Below are positions 51,013 through 63,114 of a stretch of 64,000 nt of DNA, in pieces (within the stretch, counting starts at the first letter, position 1; each line of letters begins with the position of its first letter). Position numbers and translations under genes: made by a program. Under the pieces are notes generated by a model that saw nothing but the letters and a program-made list of their open reading frames with translations, ran no database searches and was not told the DNA's origin. Source of the stretch: Brachynemurus nebulosus (lineage: Eukaryota > Arthropoda > Insecta > Neuroptera > Myrmeleontidae); contig JAPWDM010000005.1 of NCBI GenBank assembly GCA_035578155.1, positions 47,448,954 through 47,512,953 of the forward strand, given 5' to 3'.

Positions 51013-51096
51013 TTAAATATTGAAAGTCCACACTAAAAAAAAATAAACTATTATCACAATTCCAGTAATTATTAACGCAAGCTCCCACTCGGACAT
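51013..51096 (-). CDS. 27-residue single-pass membrane microprotein (copy 4 of a repeated exon family)
   Basis: The ORF runs from ATG at 51096 to TAA at 51013. It reads MSEWELAL then a hydrophobic helix (IITGIVIIVYFFLVW) and a short polar end. Its 3' flank, containing CATGTCACTAGTGAG, is shared with copies 2 and 3 of the array at 46.5-48.1 kb, and its S/F-E-W core aligns with theirs, so it is homologous to those exons. An acceptor-like TTTACAG lies at about 51138, upstream on the minus strand. Size and layout recall SERCA-regulating microproteins (sarcolamban, 28-29 residues in Drosophila), but I see no decisive sequence match. Translation is unproven. Confidence 0.45.
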   Translation of the reverse strand: MSEWELALIITGIVIIVYFFLVWTFNI

Positions 51097-52674
51097 ATTG
51101 TGTTGGTAAAATATTCAATGGATTGTTTGCTTTCTGACTGTAAACTGTCGTTCAATGAATTCCAACGAAATTTTAAACAGAATATGTGAAAAATTTAAAA
51201 AACAAAATACAATGACGACTAATTTTGCTTTATCAACTCAATTAATTTGATTAAGCTAAATTAAGTGAAGTCACATACATACATACATACATAGTTTTAA
51301 ATATGTATACGATGTACACCATTAAATATACAGAAGAGACAAAATATAATTAAAACCTCTGTCACAGCATCCTTCATAACAGCGAATTTCCGCTTACAAA
51401 ATTACATTTTCCCGAAAAGCCGCTTACATAGGACCCAAAATTGTCGACCGTCTAAATTACACTGTAGATAAAAAACGACGTCTCATATAATACAACTCTA
51501 TCTAAATTAGAAGATAATTTGGTAAAAAATAGTGGTTAAACATTGTCGCAATTGTTCCTAAACTGTCGATAATTGCCCAAATTACACTGTAGCCTAATTG
51601 GTTGGGAAAAGAAATTTCATATTACACCACATTATACTAGAAAATAATATGTAGGTATGACAACTTTATGTAAATTAAAAAATAATTTTATAAAGAATAC
51701 TTAATAGATGTTGACGCAAATTGTTCCTAAATTGTTGACAACCGTCTAAATCAGTGTTTCCTAACTGCCGGTCCGCAAAAGTATCTCACAAAAATATTTA
51801 CAATTTTTGATTTTTGCTTTAGAAACAAGAAAATGGCAGGACTAGCTTTATGAAAAAAAAGTTATATAACGTTGTACAGAAACCTGTTTCAAGATACAAC
51901 AATTAGATATTGTAATTGTTCCAAAATTTTATCAATAACCGTTTAAAATATAATGTCGACGAATTGGTTGGAAGATGACTTTTCATATTTCACAATTTTA
52001 TACGGGAGCTTACCTGCTTTAGACTTCCAATTTGGGCAAATCTTCCTACTTATTGAGGTCACAGACCACTTTTCTGTGACTTAACCAATTTGATGGCAGT
52101 GTGATAAAATGTCTAGATTGTTAAAAAAATTAAATTTATATAATATGGTCTTTACATTTGCGGTGGAAACTTCTATAGCGGGGGAATTTTTTTAAATAAA
52201 TAAATAAAGTTTACATTCGATTATTGTGGAACAGTTAAACAGTTGCACATCAGGTTTTTTTTTGAAATATTAGACAATACAATTCATTTCACTCTGCGAA
52301 ATGAAACTGACTGTTAAGAATTCGGTAATTGTCACTTAACGTCAAATACCTTTCAATCTAAATTTTCGACACATGTTTAAAATAAAAATAAGTATTGTAT
52401 TATATTCCCGTATCCCGTTCAACGAAGGCCCCTTGCATGGCCCCGTGTGTCGTGTTGTTAATTATGTATTCTTCAACAGAAAAAAATAAATTATATCATT
52501 ACTAATTATTTAGTAAATTATTCAAAAATGAACTGTTTTTCGACAGTGGCGGAACTATCTCTCAAATTAAGTAGGGAGTCATAATTTTTTTTAATATTTT
52601 TATAATGATGAAGAAACATATCACTAAAACCACGATAAAATTTTTAATCAACGCTCTATATATCCATCCTTGGT

Positions 52675-53060
52675 CCTACAGGCCTAATTTTGGTAAAAAT
52701 AAAAAGACGGATATAGAAAACCGGCATATTTGAATATAATTTTATTTACGGTTTTTGAGGCAGTAAAAAATTTTAGTAAACTTAATGACGTAATCAGTTT
52801 AAAAATTTAATTATTTTTTTTTTAAATTAAGTTTTATGAAAATGAAGTGAAAATTATGGTTATTGGCTGAATTAGGATAATAATTTGGACGTAAATTTTT
52901 CATTTTTGCTATCAAAATGGCGAAAATCCTTTAAGAAATATGACTGATTTGACAAAACTTTTTTTCTAGTCGTTCTAAATGTTCAATTTTCATAAGAATG
53001 TAAAGAACAACTTCGAAAACAAATTATTCGCTTCTAGTTTTAGTCAAAATCTTAGTCAAA
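52675..53060. repeat. Dispersed ~300-bp repeat, last copies
   Basis: Same segment order as the copies near 0.6-1.1 kb: CTAATTTTGGTAAAAATAAA, CTTAATGACGTAATCA, AAGTTTTATGAAAATGA, then GCTATCAAAATGGCGAAAAT and the start of a further unit. Confidence 0.6.
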
Positions 53061-53177
53061 TTTCCGATTCGACCCCCAAGTACTAAACAAATCGTCAGAT
53101 GTAAGGTGTATTTGCGCAAATAATGAACCGTATTATCAGTTGTTAATTATTGTTATTATGGATTTGATATAATAGCA

Positions 53178-53412
53178 CAGGGGTGGCCAACCCAAATGAT
53201 CTTGCGGGCCACTTTAGAAGCGCATCATAACTTCGCGGGCCGCAACTAAATTGTGTGTTCCTATATATTATGTATTTTTTTAATACATTGGTTTCACTAC
53301 CTTGGTCATTATAAAATAAATATATTTGGTATAAGTGTGATGAATCTCGCGGGCCACAAAAACTTCATAGTGGGCCGCATCCGGCTCGCGGGCTGCGGGT
53401 TGGTCACCCCTG
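53178..53412. mobile_element. 235-bp hAT-type MITE with perfect 8-bp duplication
   Basis: The ends CAGGGGTGGCCAACC and GGTTGGTCACCCCTG are flanked on both sides by TAATAGCA. The interior is GC-rich against its surroundings and carries repeated CGCGGGCCGC-like motifs. Confidence 0.92.
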
Positions 53413-55520
53413 TAATAGCATATGAGCATAAGCAAAATATTTTACCTAATGAATAATTTTTTCAATTTTTTTAAAGGAAATATTATGGCAACTAGTTCTG
53501 CTTACAAATGTAAAAACCCTATTAGAAAAAAAGCACAAGGAATAACATTTTACCCATAAGATTTTTTGGACATATTTTTGAAATATATTAGCCGTCTCTT
53601 TGAAAAAATATTTGCGTATATACATTATATGTTAAATAATAATTTAATATTACATATCAAGTATGCACAGGATGTAAAGCATGATAAAGTCCATTTAAGA
53701 TAAATTGACCATTTTTCTTATGTGAATTCAATAGTAAATGTAGTCAACTTATTTAAAATGAATTTCTACATACATATATAAACATTTAATTTTGTTGCCG
53801 CCACTGTCCAGAATTAGCACAACTTTTGCTTCAATAAAACAATGTTGTTACAGGTCCTTTTATAATCTCCTAAACCAGTCGGTTTCGGTAGGCGAGTACA
53901 TTTTTAAAAGAAGGGCGTACTCTTCAAAGTGGGTGTACTCTTTCGAAACCTACTGGTATTATACGGATTGTATTTCGTAGCAAATATTCAATTATATAAT
54001 TATCTCGAAATTCCAAGAATTTATTCCGAAATATGTTTGGATATCTAATATAAGATATCTAAGCTTCCATTTAATACCCTAATTAAGTTTTAAAATTCAA
54101 TATTTATTAAATTAAATGAACTGATCCGCCCTCTGCACTAAAAATTCGGAAGAAATAAAAAACAAAAAGAGGGGAATCTACTATTTAGGACTCGATCAGG
54201 AAACGATGTCTTAAATATTAATTTTTATAAATTTCTACTATTGTAGTATATACCAAATATATACTAAAAATATTCACAATTGTTTGGAAAAGATTGTTAT
54301 CTTTTTTAGATGCATTGTATTTAATTTAGAGGAAAAGAAATAAGAGATGTGTTATTTTCTTCTAATCCATTAAAATGACCAAAAAAGAGAAAGATAACTA
54401 CAATGCTATAATAATGTATACGCCCTTTGGATAGGTCTAGCCCGCCTAGCATTACCTATTTTATCAGTTATTAGTTATGACTATTATATTAATTCAAAAA
54501 CAAAGAATCACGTGTTTGGATAGGGGAAAAAATAATGGTCGTATTTTGTATAACAGCTGGTAATCAGACAAAAATAGGTTATATTTTCATCCTAAAATGG
54601 AAAAGTCTTATTTTAAATTAATTAATTTTTCTTGTATAAATATCCATGGAAGTTCCTTAAATAACAAAAATAATGAAGTTCTAATTTCTAGTTATTGTCC
54701 TTTATCATTATGTGTCTTTTTTCATTATTTACGTATATCTATAATTTATTATTTTTCTGTTATAGGTTATATTTAATTACAATAATTTTAATATATTATA
54801 TACACTAGTTTTATAAGATCGTAGGGTAAAATTTATTTTTAAACGAGTGAACTAAACCTTCTAAAAGTGAACTAAAATTTTTACAATATTTGGTACTTCC
54901 AATGACACATCTACAATAGTACCTATACCAGGTATACTGTATCAACATTAAAATTCTGTAGCTCTAGAAAGAATGATATTTCTCATTCAACGTATAAGTA
55001 GGCTGTAATGCGAGATTAAAAATTATGAACGTACGTACTTTGATTACCACTAAATTAGTCCGTTTAGCCAGAAAGTCTATTTTTTCAACAAATTTTAAGC
55101 ATGTTTATAAATTAACTGACTGTTCGGAACAATACTGTCGCAGTTTCAAAATTAAAAGTGGTACTTTGCGAAGTAAAATATTTGTTTATTATTTACACAA
55201 TTATATTATATTTATCTCTGAATCCCATCACACTTTATTCTAGCTTTGGATTGGCAAAATGTGACAGATTAAGGACTGGATAAAAAAAAAAGAAATTTTC
55301 GAGGGGCATTAGCACTTTTGCTACGGGGCTTACTACAGAAAATGTTCAGGAATATGTTTAGCAGGAAAACATCGATGTTATGTCCTCGATAACATCGACA
55401 CATTAATGTTACGAGAATAATATCGAAAAATCGATACTACTCTAAGCTATCCAGTATTTAAAAAATCCTGTAGTTGATTTAAAACAAGATCCATTACTTT
55501 TATGGTAAGTTCTAGGATCC

Positions 55521-55652
55521 GCTTATCCAAACTTGAAAAAATATTTGTGTTGCACAGCAACTTCAACAGCTTCAGAGAGACTTTTTTCAAAAGCTGGGCA
55601 GCATTTGTGTCAACAAAGCAACAGATTAAAAGGAAAACTTCTAACAAAGTGA
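55521..55652 (+). pseudogene. hAT transposase C-terminal (dimerisation) domain remnant
   Basis: The frame reads AYPNLKKYLCCTATSTASER then LFSKAGQHLCQQSNRLKGK and stops at TGA: the typical hATC motif (Y-P-x-L, ATS...SERLFS.AG, N.L). Nothing upstream matches the rest of a transposase. A hAT-like right end, CATCATCCCTA, lies at about 55825, so this is the 3' end of a decayed autonomous element, about 0.45 kb long. Confidence 0.8.
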
Positions 55653-55959
55653 CTTTTTTGCAAAGTGTACCAAATAAATACTGGCAATGTTAATTTTTAA
55701 TAAATAAAATAATAGATTATAATGGTTGTTTGTTTTGTTACATAAACATCGTTGTTTTTCTTTCAATATATATCGTATATCGATACTGTTGAATCGATGT
55801 TAACATCGATGTTTTTCTAATATCCATCATCCCTATCCGAGACTACCAAAGTAAAATTAAAATTTCAAGCCAAAATAAAATTTTTTACGCGCTTTTTACG
55901 TTTTAAAGCTTCCTGAACAATTTTGGTTTAGTGTCTATTCGTCTGTGTGTCGCCAGTTT

Positions 55960-56362
55960 GCACCAAGTGACATAACTTTTGAACTATTCGGTTGTTTTTA
56001 ATGAAATGTTCAGAAATTATGCAGTTTGGTTCCTAGATTATCCCCTATGAATTTAACCGAAATCGGAGTAACGGTAGCTACGCCACTACCAAGTCATTCC
56101 ATTAATATACTAAATTGCACCAAGTTGCATAACTTCTGAATTATTTAATTCTTTTTTATGAAATTTTCAGAAATTATGTAGTCTGGTTCCTAGATGGTCC
56201 CGTATGAATTTAATCGACATCGGAGTAACGGTAGCTACGCCGCTACCATGTCATTCCATTAGTATACTATATTGCACCAAGTGGCATAACTTCTAAACCA
56301 TTCTTTTCTATGAAATTTTACCGGAGTAACGGTAGCTATCCGCTACCATGAAATCCCATTAA
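55960..56362. repeat. 157-bp tandem repeat, about 2.6 units
   Basis: TTGCACCAAGT starts units near 55959, 56116 and 56273; each contains GGAGTAACGGTAGCTACGCC and GCTACCATGTCATTCCATTA. The last unit carries internal deletions. Confidence 0.85.
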
Positions 56363-56668
56363 ATGTCGATAATTTATTTACTGCTTAGTCTCATTACTAA
56401 AAAACGGACTTTGGCGACGATACATTTCATTTAAAACCGTATTTACTGAAACCTTTTTATTACTTTTTCCTGTATCACTGATTTGATCACGTTGATTTGA
56501 CGATTCAAATTAAAACTACAATACTTCAAAAAATTTATTTATTTTAAATTTCAATATTCACATTTCATAAAAATATTTGAATAGAATTAACATTATAGTC
56601 GGATCTGATCCAAATAGTTTTCTGTAATAAAAAAAATTAATAAGTAAATAAAATTGTTACAACACATA

Positions 56669-57529
56669 AGGTAACGGGCCTAGTTTCTGACCTTTTAAGA
56701 GTGACGGCTGAGGTTAAACGACAGTAATAAATATAAGTTTCAACTTAAGAGACAATTAATAATTTTATCAACTAGTTTATGGCTTTCAAAATAAAGCCAT
56801 ACAAGTAAAATAATTATTTGAATTGAATTAATAATTTAAATTAATGTTTTAAAAATTGACAAAAAGGACCCAGTTTCTGACCTTCAAAATTTCTCATGTG
56901 ACAGTTTCTGACCCTGACAGTGGCCTAGTTTCTGATTCTTAAATTTAAAAATACAGTTTTTTAAAATTTAATTTATAAATAATTTTTTATTGATAAAAAT
57001 GAATGTTTAATGTTATATACGTTATGAAAAATAACAAAAACTAATCGAAGATAACTATAAATAACAAAATAACTAACAAAAACTGGTTAGAATTTAATTG
57101 GGCCATACCACTTTAGAAGTGAGCCTAGTAATTGACCCTCATATTTCAATAATAAAAATCATTCTAAGGTATTTTATAAATATTTTAAAATAAATTTTAA
57201 ACAAATATTAACCTGCTCATATATTTTTAATTAAGTTTTCATACTTACATGATGAATATTGCACAGATCAAAATGAGTACTTTGTAACATAAACTGTTAA
57301 GAAACTACCAAAAAAATAGTGTTTACACAGAAGTTAAACTTAAAAATTTTTTTTTATTTAGTTAATATATTCTAAACTTTTTAAATTGCTGTTCATTAGA
57401 CACAGAATAGATTACTTTAAATTAAGAATTTATTTTTTTTCTTATTTAAAATATAGTTTTTTTATTAATTTATAACAAAGTTGAAAAGTTCAGAAACTGG
57501 GCCAGGGTCAATTACCGGGTCTTTTACCT
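56669..57529. mobile_element. 0.86-kb TA-flanked element with AGGTAA...TTACCT ends
   Basis: AGGTAACGGGCC faces GGGTCTTTTACCT with TA on both sides. The interior is marked by many copies of CAGTTTCTGACC in both orientations near the ends. Related by its ends to the element at 18792-19872. Confidence 0.6.
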
Positions 57530-58365
57530 TATTATAGCAAATATTACCAAAAAATCAATTTTCCTTTTAGTTTCACTTTTCAAAATTTTGAACATAACAA
57601 CATTCTTATAAAAAAAAAATGATTAACATTATATCAAGCTAAGTTTGGTTAGGAATGTGTTGACCGCATAGATCGCCTTTCTTCGAATCTAAAAAATAAT
57701 TAATAAAGATAAATGTTAGATGGATTGAAACAGTACATTTTTTTATTACCTTTTTACCTTTTTTTTTTTAATTGCCAGAAAAAAATACTTAGTACAAGAT
57801 AAATGAATAAGTGAAAAACAAATATTTTGTGAACAACGTGAACAAGGAATTCTGACTTTTAAAAAGTAGCGTTTATTCTTTCAATACGCTAAAAAATATG
57901 TATCAGTAAATTTATTTCTAAAGCGAGGATTCATAGTGCAGGTCATAAATTATCCTATCAAAATTAAATTATTTCCAGGAGCGTAAAAACAGGTATGGGG
58001 GACAAAAAATGATAGTAAATTGTAACTTCAAAATTTATAGTAATTTCATTATTTAAATTATTATTAGGTTTACGCAAGATAAACGGTTCACTTTCAGTGA
58101 AGTGTAGCAGGCTTTTTTGATATAATAATGCAAACAGATGTTGTATCTTACAAATTTTTATACAATTTTACAACAATCGGAAATTGTTAATTAAGAAGTT
58201 CACAATTAGTATTTTTTAGTTTAAAAAAATTGGATACTATTTGTAATCTGTTTTCGATCGCAATATTTTGATAACGAAAAGTAAGTAGAATAGCAGATCT
58301 TATATATTTGAAAAAATACTTCCTTTCCTTATATCATCCATTTTGGAAATATCGTTATTTTCGAT

Positions 58366-59150
58366 ATCGATAATTTTCGATAACGAAAAGTAGGTTTTGA
58401 CAATCGCAATACGTTCGGAATGCCCACAACTTGCTTCGCTTAAGCCTTCAAAAATTTCGTTATTTTTGAGCTACGACGCACCGTTTAGGAGATATTTACG
58501 ATTAAAGTTTTCGATAGCGAAAGTTAACGAAAAGTAGTTTTTTATAAAATTGTTGGGTTACTGACCAGAGCAATGGGACTAACAGAGTCTAAATTAACTA
58601 GTTATAACCAATTTATGACAAGTTATGCGGTATCGATATTTTTCGATAACGAAAAGTAGGTTTTGATAGTCGCAATACGTTCGGAATACCCACAACTTGC
58701 TTCGCTTAAGCCTTCGAAAATTTCGTTATTTTTGAGCTACGACGCACCGTTTAGGAGATATTTACGATTAAAGTTTTCGATAGCGAAAGTTAACGAAAAG
58801 TAGTTTTTTATAAAATTGTTGGGTTACTGACCAGAGCAATGGGACTAACAGAGTCTAAATTAACTAGTTATAACCAATTTATGACAAGTTACGCGGTATC
58901 GATAATTTTCGATAACGAAAAGTAGGTTTTGATAGTCGCAATACGTTCGGAATACCCACAACTTGCTTCGCTTAAGCCTTCAAAAATTTCGTTATTTTTG
59001 AGCTGTGACGCACCGTTTAGGAGATATTTACGATTAAAGTTTACGATTGCGAAAAGTAACGATTTGTTATTTTTTAAAAAAATACACTATCGTTGACCAA
59101 ATCAGTGGGACTAATGGAACCTAAATTAATCAATTATAACCAGTTTATGA
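58366..59150. repeat. 266-bp tandem repeat, three units
   Basis: CGATAACGAAAAGTAGGTTT starts units at about 58378, 58644 and 58910. The first two are nearly identical and the third diverges at its right end. Each unit contains the short palindromic ATCGATA-TTTTCGATAACG block. A partial unit precedes at about 58262. Confidence 0.92.
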
Positions 59151-59159
59151 TAAATAATT

Positions 59160-59400
59160 CGTTATCTTTGCTTGTTAAATTCAATAATTCTTCTAATAGT
59201 GATATTGGTTTTTCGACATCTTTATTAATTTTCGAATAGAAATTTTTGACAAATTTTTCCACCTGTATTCAACTTGTTTTTCGATGATTAAACAAATAGT
59301 GAAGTAGATTTTTTGATATCTTTGCTGATTTTCAGATAGAACATTCTCAAACTTTCGTTAAATTTCGCTACGTGGATCCTTTTAGCGAATTTCCAAAACT
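59160..59400. repeat. Diverged copies of the 103-bp repeat
   Basis: Cores at about 59236 and 59339 (GAACATTCTCAAA) with the surrounding ATATCTTTGCTGATTTTC and GATGATTAA-type segments. The heat-shock-type core has decayed here. Confidence 0.55.
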
Positions 59401-59504
59401 GGAAATTCAGCTTTTACGCCAGGTGTCATGGTGCGACCTAAGCCCGGGACCATATCAGAAATATGTTTTGAGGTCCCTAGAATACGAAAATGATATTCAC
59501 TAAA

Positions 59505-59507
<3 letters not shown>

Positions 59508-59590
<83 letters not shown>
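59508..59590. repeat. (TA)n microsatellite
   Basis: About 83 bp of TA. The following sequence (CGCGCGATAACTCTCGAACG) looks like the end of a dispersed repeat. Confidence 0.95.
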
Positions 59591-59594
<4 letters not shown>

Positions 59595-60299
59595 CCGCGC
59601 GATAACTCTCGAACGAAACGTCTAACGCTTATGAAATTTTGTGTGCGGACTGGATTCTGAATTGGCTTGGCTAAGTTCGTTAGCCAGACACGTCGGATGC
59701 CCAGAAGTAGGTTTTCTGGCCATTTTTTATCATTCGATCCTATCATAAGGCAGTTCGATTTTTACATCGTTGAAAAGGAAAAAAAAAATTATGAAGAAAA
59801 TATTCTTATAATTTTCTTTCTATTTTAAGTATTTTTCGAGAAAATGTAAATTTTCACTTTTATTCTTTCTTTGTTAGTCTAATAAGTAATTTATATTTAT
59901 ATCTCAGTTCTCTATGATGTATAAAAATATTTCACTTTTTTATTAAAGAATTTTGTGAGAACAAGTGAAAACTATTCACATATATGTGATATAACACACA
60001 TACATGTATAGAGTTTTGTTTCTCATTTATTGCATTATAATTAGCATGGTTCTATCCCATGTTAAAAAATGTAAATTAAACAGATTTTCTAAGCTAATGT
60101 AATGAAGAATTTTTTTTTTTTATTGAATTTTTAAGTAAACAAGAAATTGAAGATTATGTTATGATATAAATATTATTAAATATAAAACAAAACAAAATAT
60201 GTACAATGTACATATGTATGTACGGAAAAATATTTTGAATCGATTTTGAAAATTTTTCCACTAATAATTAATAATGTTAAAAAATTAAACCATTTCAAA

Positions 60300-61408
60300 T
60301 GGATTTAAGGTATTTTATGTGAGGTCAAGGTTTTCGGGACCTAAAAAGGCCAGAAATTAATTAACCAATCGATTTTAAAAAATTTTTCACAGTTAGTAAG
60401 TTAAAGTATTCGAATTAATTAATTAAATGATGTCCGCAAGAAGCTTACGGACTGCCATAAGTTATATGAGATCCTTAGAACCCTTTTCTTACTGTTAGAG
60501 TACTAGACTTGTATGAGTTTCGCCAGGATTTACTGATCCTATAATTGTAAAAAATAAACTAAACGACCAATTTTAAAAATTTCTTCACTGTTACAGAGCT
60601 AAACTATTTTAGATAGATTTAGAATACATTATGTAAGGTCCGTCAGGGTCCACAGGACCCAAAAGTGTCAAAAATAAACTAACTGACCGATTTTGAAAAT
60701 TTTTTCACTGTTACAGAGCTAAACTATTTTAGATAAATATCGATTACGTTATGTAAGGTCCGCCTGGGTCCATAGGACCCAAAAGTGTCAAAAATAAACT
60801 GCCTGACCGATTTTGAAAATTTTTTCACTGTTACAGAGCTAAACTATTTTAGATAAATATAGATTACGTTATGTAAGGTCTGCCAGGGTCCATGGGATCC
60901 AAAAGTGTCAAAAATAAACTAACCGACCGATTTTGAAAATTTTTTCACTGTTGGGGAACTAACTATTTTAGATAGACATACATTACGTTATTTAGGGTCC
61001 GCCAGGGTCCATGGGACCCAAAAGTGGTAAAAATAAACTAACCGATCGATTTTGAAAATTTTTTCACTGTTACAGAGCTAAACTATTTTAGATAAATATA
61101 GATTACGTTATGTAAATTCTACCAGAGTCCATCGGATCCAAAAGCGTCAAAAATAAACTAGCCGACCGATTTTGAAAATTTTTTCACTGTTGGGGAGCTA
61201 AGCTATTTTAGATACATATAGATTACGTTATGTAAGGTCTGAAGTGTCAGTAGGACCTAAAAGTGTCAAAAATAAAATAACTGACCGATTTTGAAACCTT
61301 TTTACTATTACCGAGGTAAACTATTTTAGATAGGTACAGGTTGTGTTATCTGAGATCCACAACTGTCCTGCGGATGCAAATGCGGCGTAGAATGCTACAC
61401 AACGGGTT

Positions 61409-61468
<60 letters not shown>

Positions 61469-61790
61469 CATAAAGTCCGCCTAGAATATACGGTCGAGCT
61501 GATTTTTTAATGAGGTCCACCGGGATCTTGCAGATCCGAAAACGCCAGTAATAAGCTATCGAAAAGATGCTAAAAAATTTCTCACTGCTAGAGAACTAAA
61601 TTATTTTAGATGGATACAACTATGCTGCACAAAATTCGTTCGGGTTCTTGGGTCCCCAAAAATACCAAAACTAATTACCCAACCGATTTTAAAAATTCTT
61701 TTACTCTTAGAAAGCTAAACTATTTTAAATAGGTACAGGTCTTAGATGAGATCCGCCAGTGCCCAAGATTTGGAAATTCGCTATGTTATG
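60300..61790. repeat. 120-bp tandem repeat, about eight good units with decayed flanks
   Basis: Each unit has CCGATTTTGAAAATTTTTTC, ACTGTTACAGAGCTAAACTA, GATTACGTTATGTAAGGTC and GGGTCCATAGGACCCAAAAG. Good units run from about 60540 to 61340 with 119-120-bp spacing. A (TA)n tract at 61415-61467 interrupts it, and diverged units continue to about 61790. Confidence 0.92.
61415..61467. repeat. (TA)n microsatellite
   Basis: About 52 bp of TA inside the 120-bp array. Confidence 0.95.
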
Positions 61791-61799
61791 CAGATGTTG

Positions 61800-62350
61800 C
61801 GACAGGGGTATTTTAATAACTAATTCGATAGTAAAATCAAGTTTTAGGTATCTTATCTGATTTTAAGATAGAATATTCTAGAGCTTCTGCCGAATTTCAT
61901 TTTTTGGTCACTTTTCTAATGAACAACTTGATGATGATGTCAAATTTTCAAGAATTTTTCTGATTTCCAAAAAGAATATTCTAGAACTTTTGACGAAGTC
62001 TGCTATTTGGACACTTTTTTGATGTCTAGTCCAATGGTAAAGTCCGTTTTTGGATATATTTTATATTTTCCTAATAGAATTTTCTCGAACTTTTGCCGAA
62101 TTCCATTAATTAATCCCTTTTCGATTAAAAATTTGATGGTGAAATAGATATTAGATATTTTTTCTATTTTCCAAGAAGAATATTAGATATTTTTTCTATT
62201 TTCTAAATACCGGTACTTTGTTACTTTTTCATTGGTCAATCCATTGATTAAGGATTTTTGATATCTTTTTTGATTATTGAAAGAATATTCTGAAATTTTT
62301 GCCAGATTTTGCTATTCAAGCATCTTTTCGATGACCAACCCAGTGGTGAA
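61800..62350. repeat. Second main array of the 103-bp repeat with heat-shock-type cores
   Basis: Cores at 61871 (GAATATTCTAGAG), 61974 (perfect GAATATTCTAGAA), 62077 (GAATTTTCTCGAA, also a perfect match to GAAnnTTCnnGAA), 62178 and 62283 (both decayed). Spacing is 103 bp where intact. Confidence 0.85.
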
Positions 62351-63114
62351 ATCGAATCATGTAATAATTTTAATTTATCTATATCTTCGGACAAGAAATA
62401 TCTCTTGATAAAAATTTACAAGACTACGCTCCTCTCAGATATGTTTTTTCTATTTGTGTATGGAATTCAATTTTTTGACAGGATAATTTATAATTTGAGT
62501 GTATGGAAAAAAATTTTTTTCTTCAGGTAGCTGTTTACATAAGACAGATGCAGTTGATCAAATTAAACTGTGTTCGTTCGTCGCGCGAACGATGTTACAA
62601 ACTTAAATTGAGCGACTATATTGTTTATAGGAAATTTTATTGTTTTCAAAACAAGATATATTTGTAGTGTACCTTTTTAGTTCCTGCCACAAAACTATAG
62701 AGCGCATTTAGGAAAAAACTATAAATGTATGAAAAATAGATAAATTATCTGCCGCTTCTAACGAATGGTGATACGTTTTTTTCACGCAATTTCGACAGAA
62801 TAATTTATTACCTGCACTATAGATCCTCGCTTTAATGATGAGACAACAATCCTTTAAATTTACATATAAGCATACCTAAATAATGTATGTACATTATTAA
62901 TTACATGCCGACCCAGTTAGATGGCATTGTAGTGCCATATAATATAGTTACCTGTATACATACAATACAGTTACCTGTATATTCAGTTTCACAATCAGTC
63001 TATGTGTCGTTATCTAATGATCTTCAGGATCGACCTCCAGTAGGTATCGCTAGATGGCAACACTGACCATCTGAGAGAAATACTATTTTTACACAAGGTA
63101 AATGTCTTACAAGG

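Noticed and set aside
52010..52075. Minus-strand stretch with a good donor (CAG/GTAAGC), considered as the missing 5' exon for the transmembrane array
   Set aside because: No ATG-led open frame in the phase needed (one base left over) could be read there.
52544..53808. Possible element with CAGTGGCGG ends
   Set aside because: The ends match for only about nine bases and no 8-bp duplication is present (TTTTTCGA versus TCCAGAAT).
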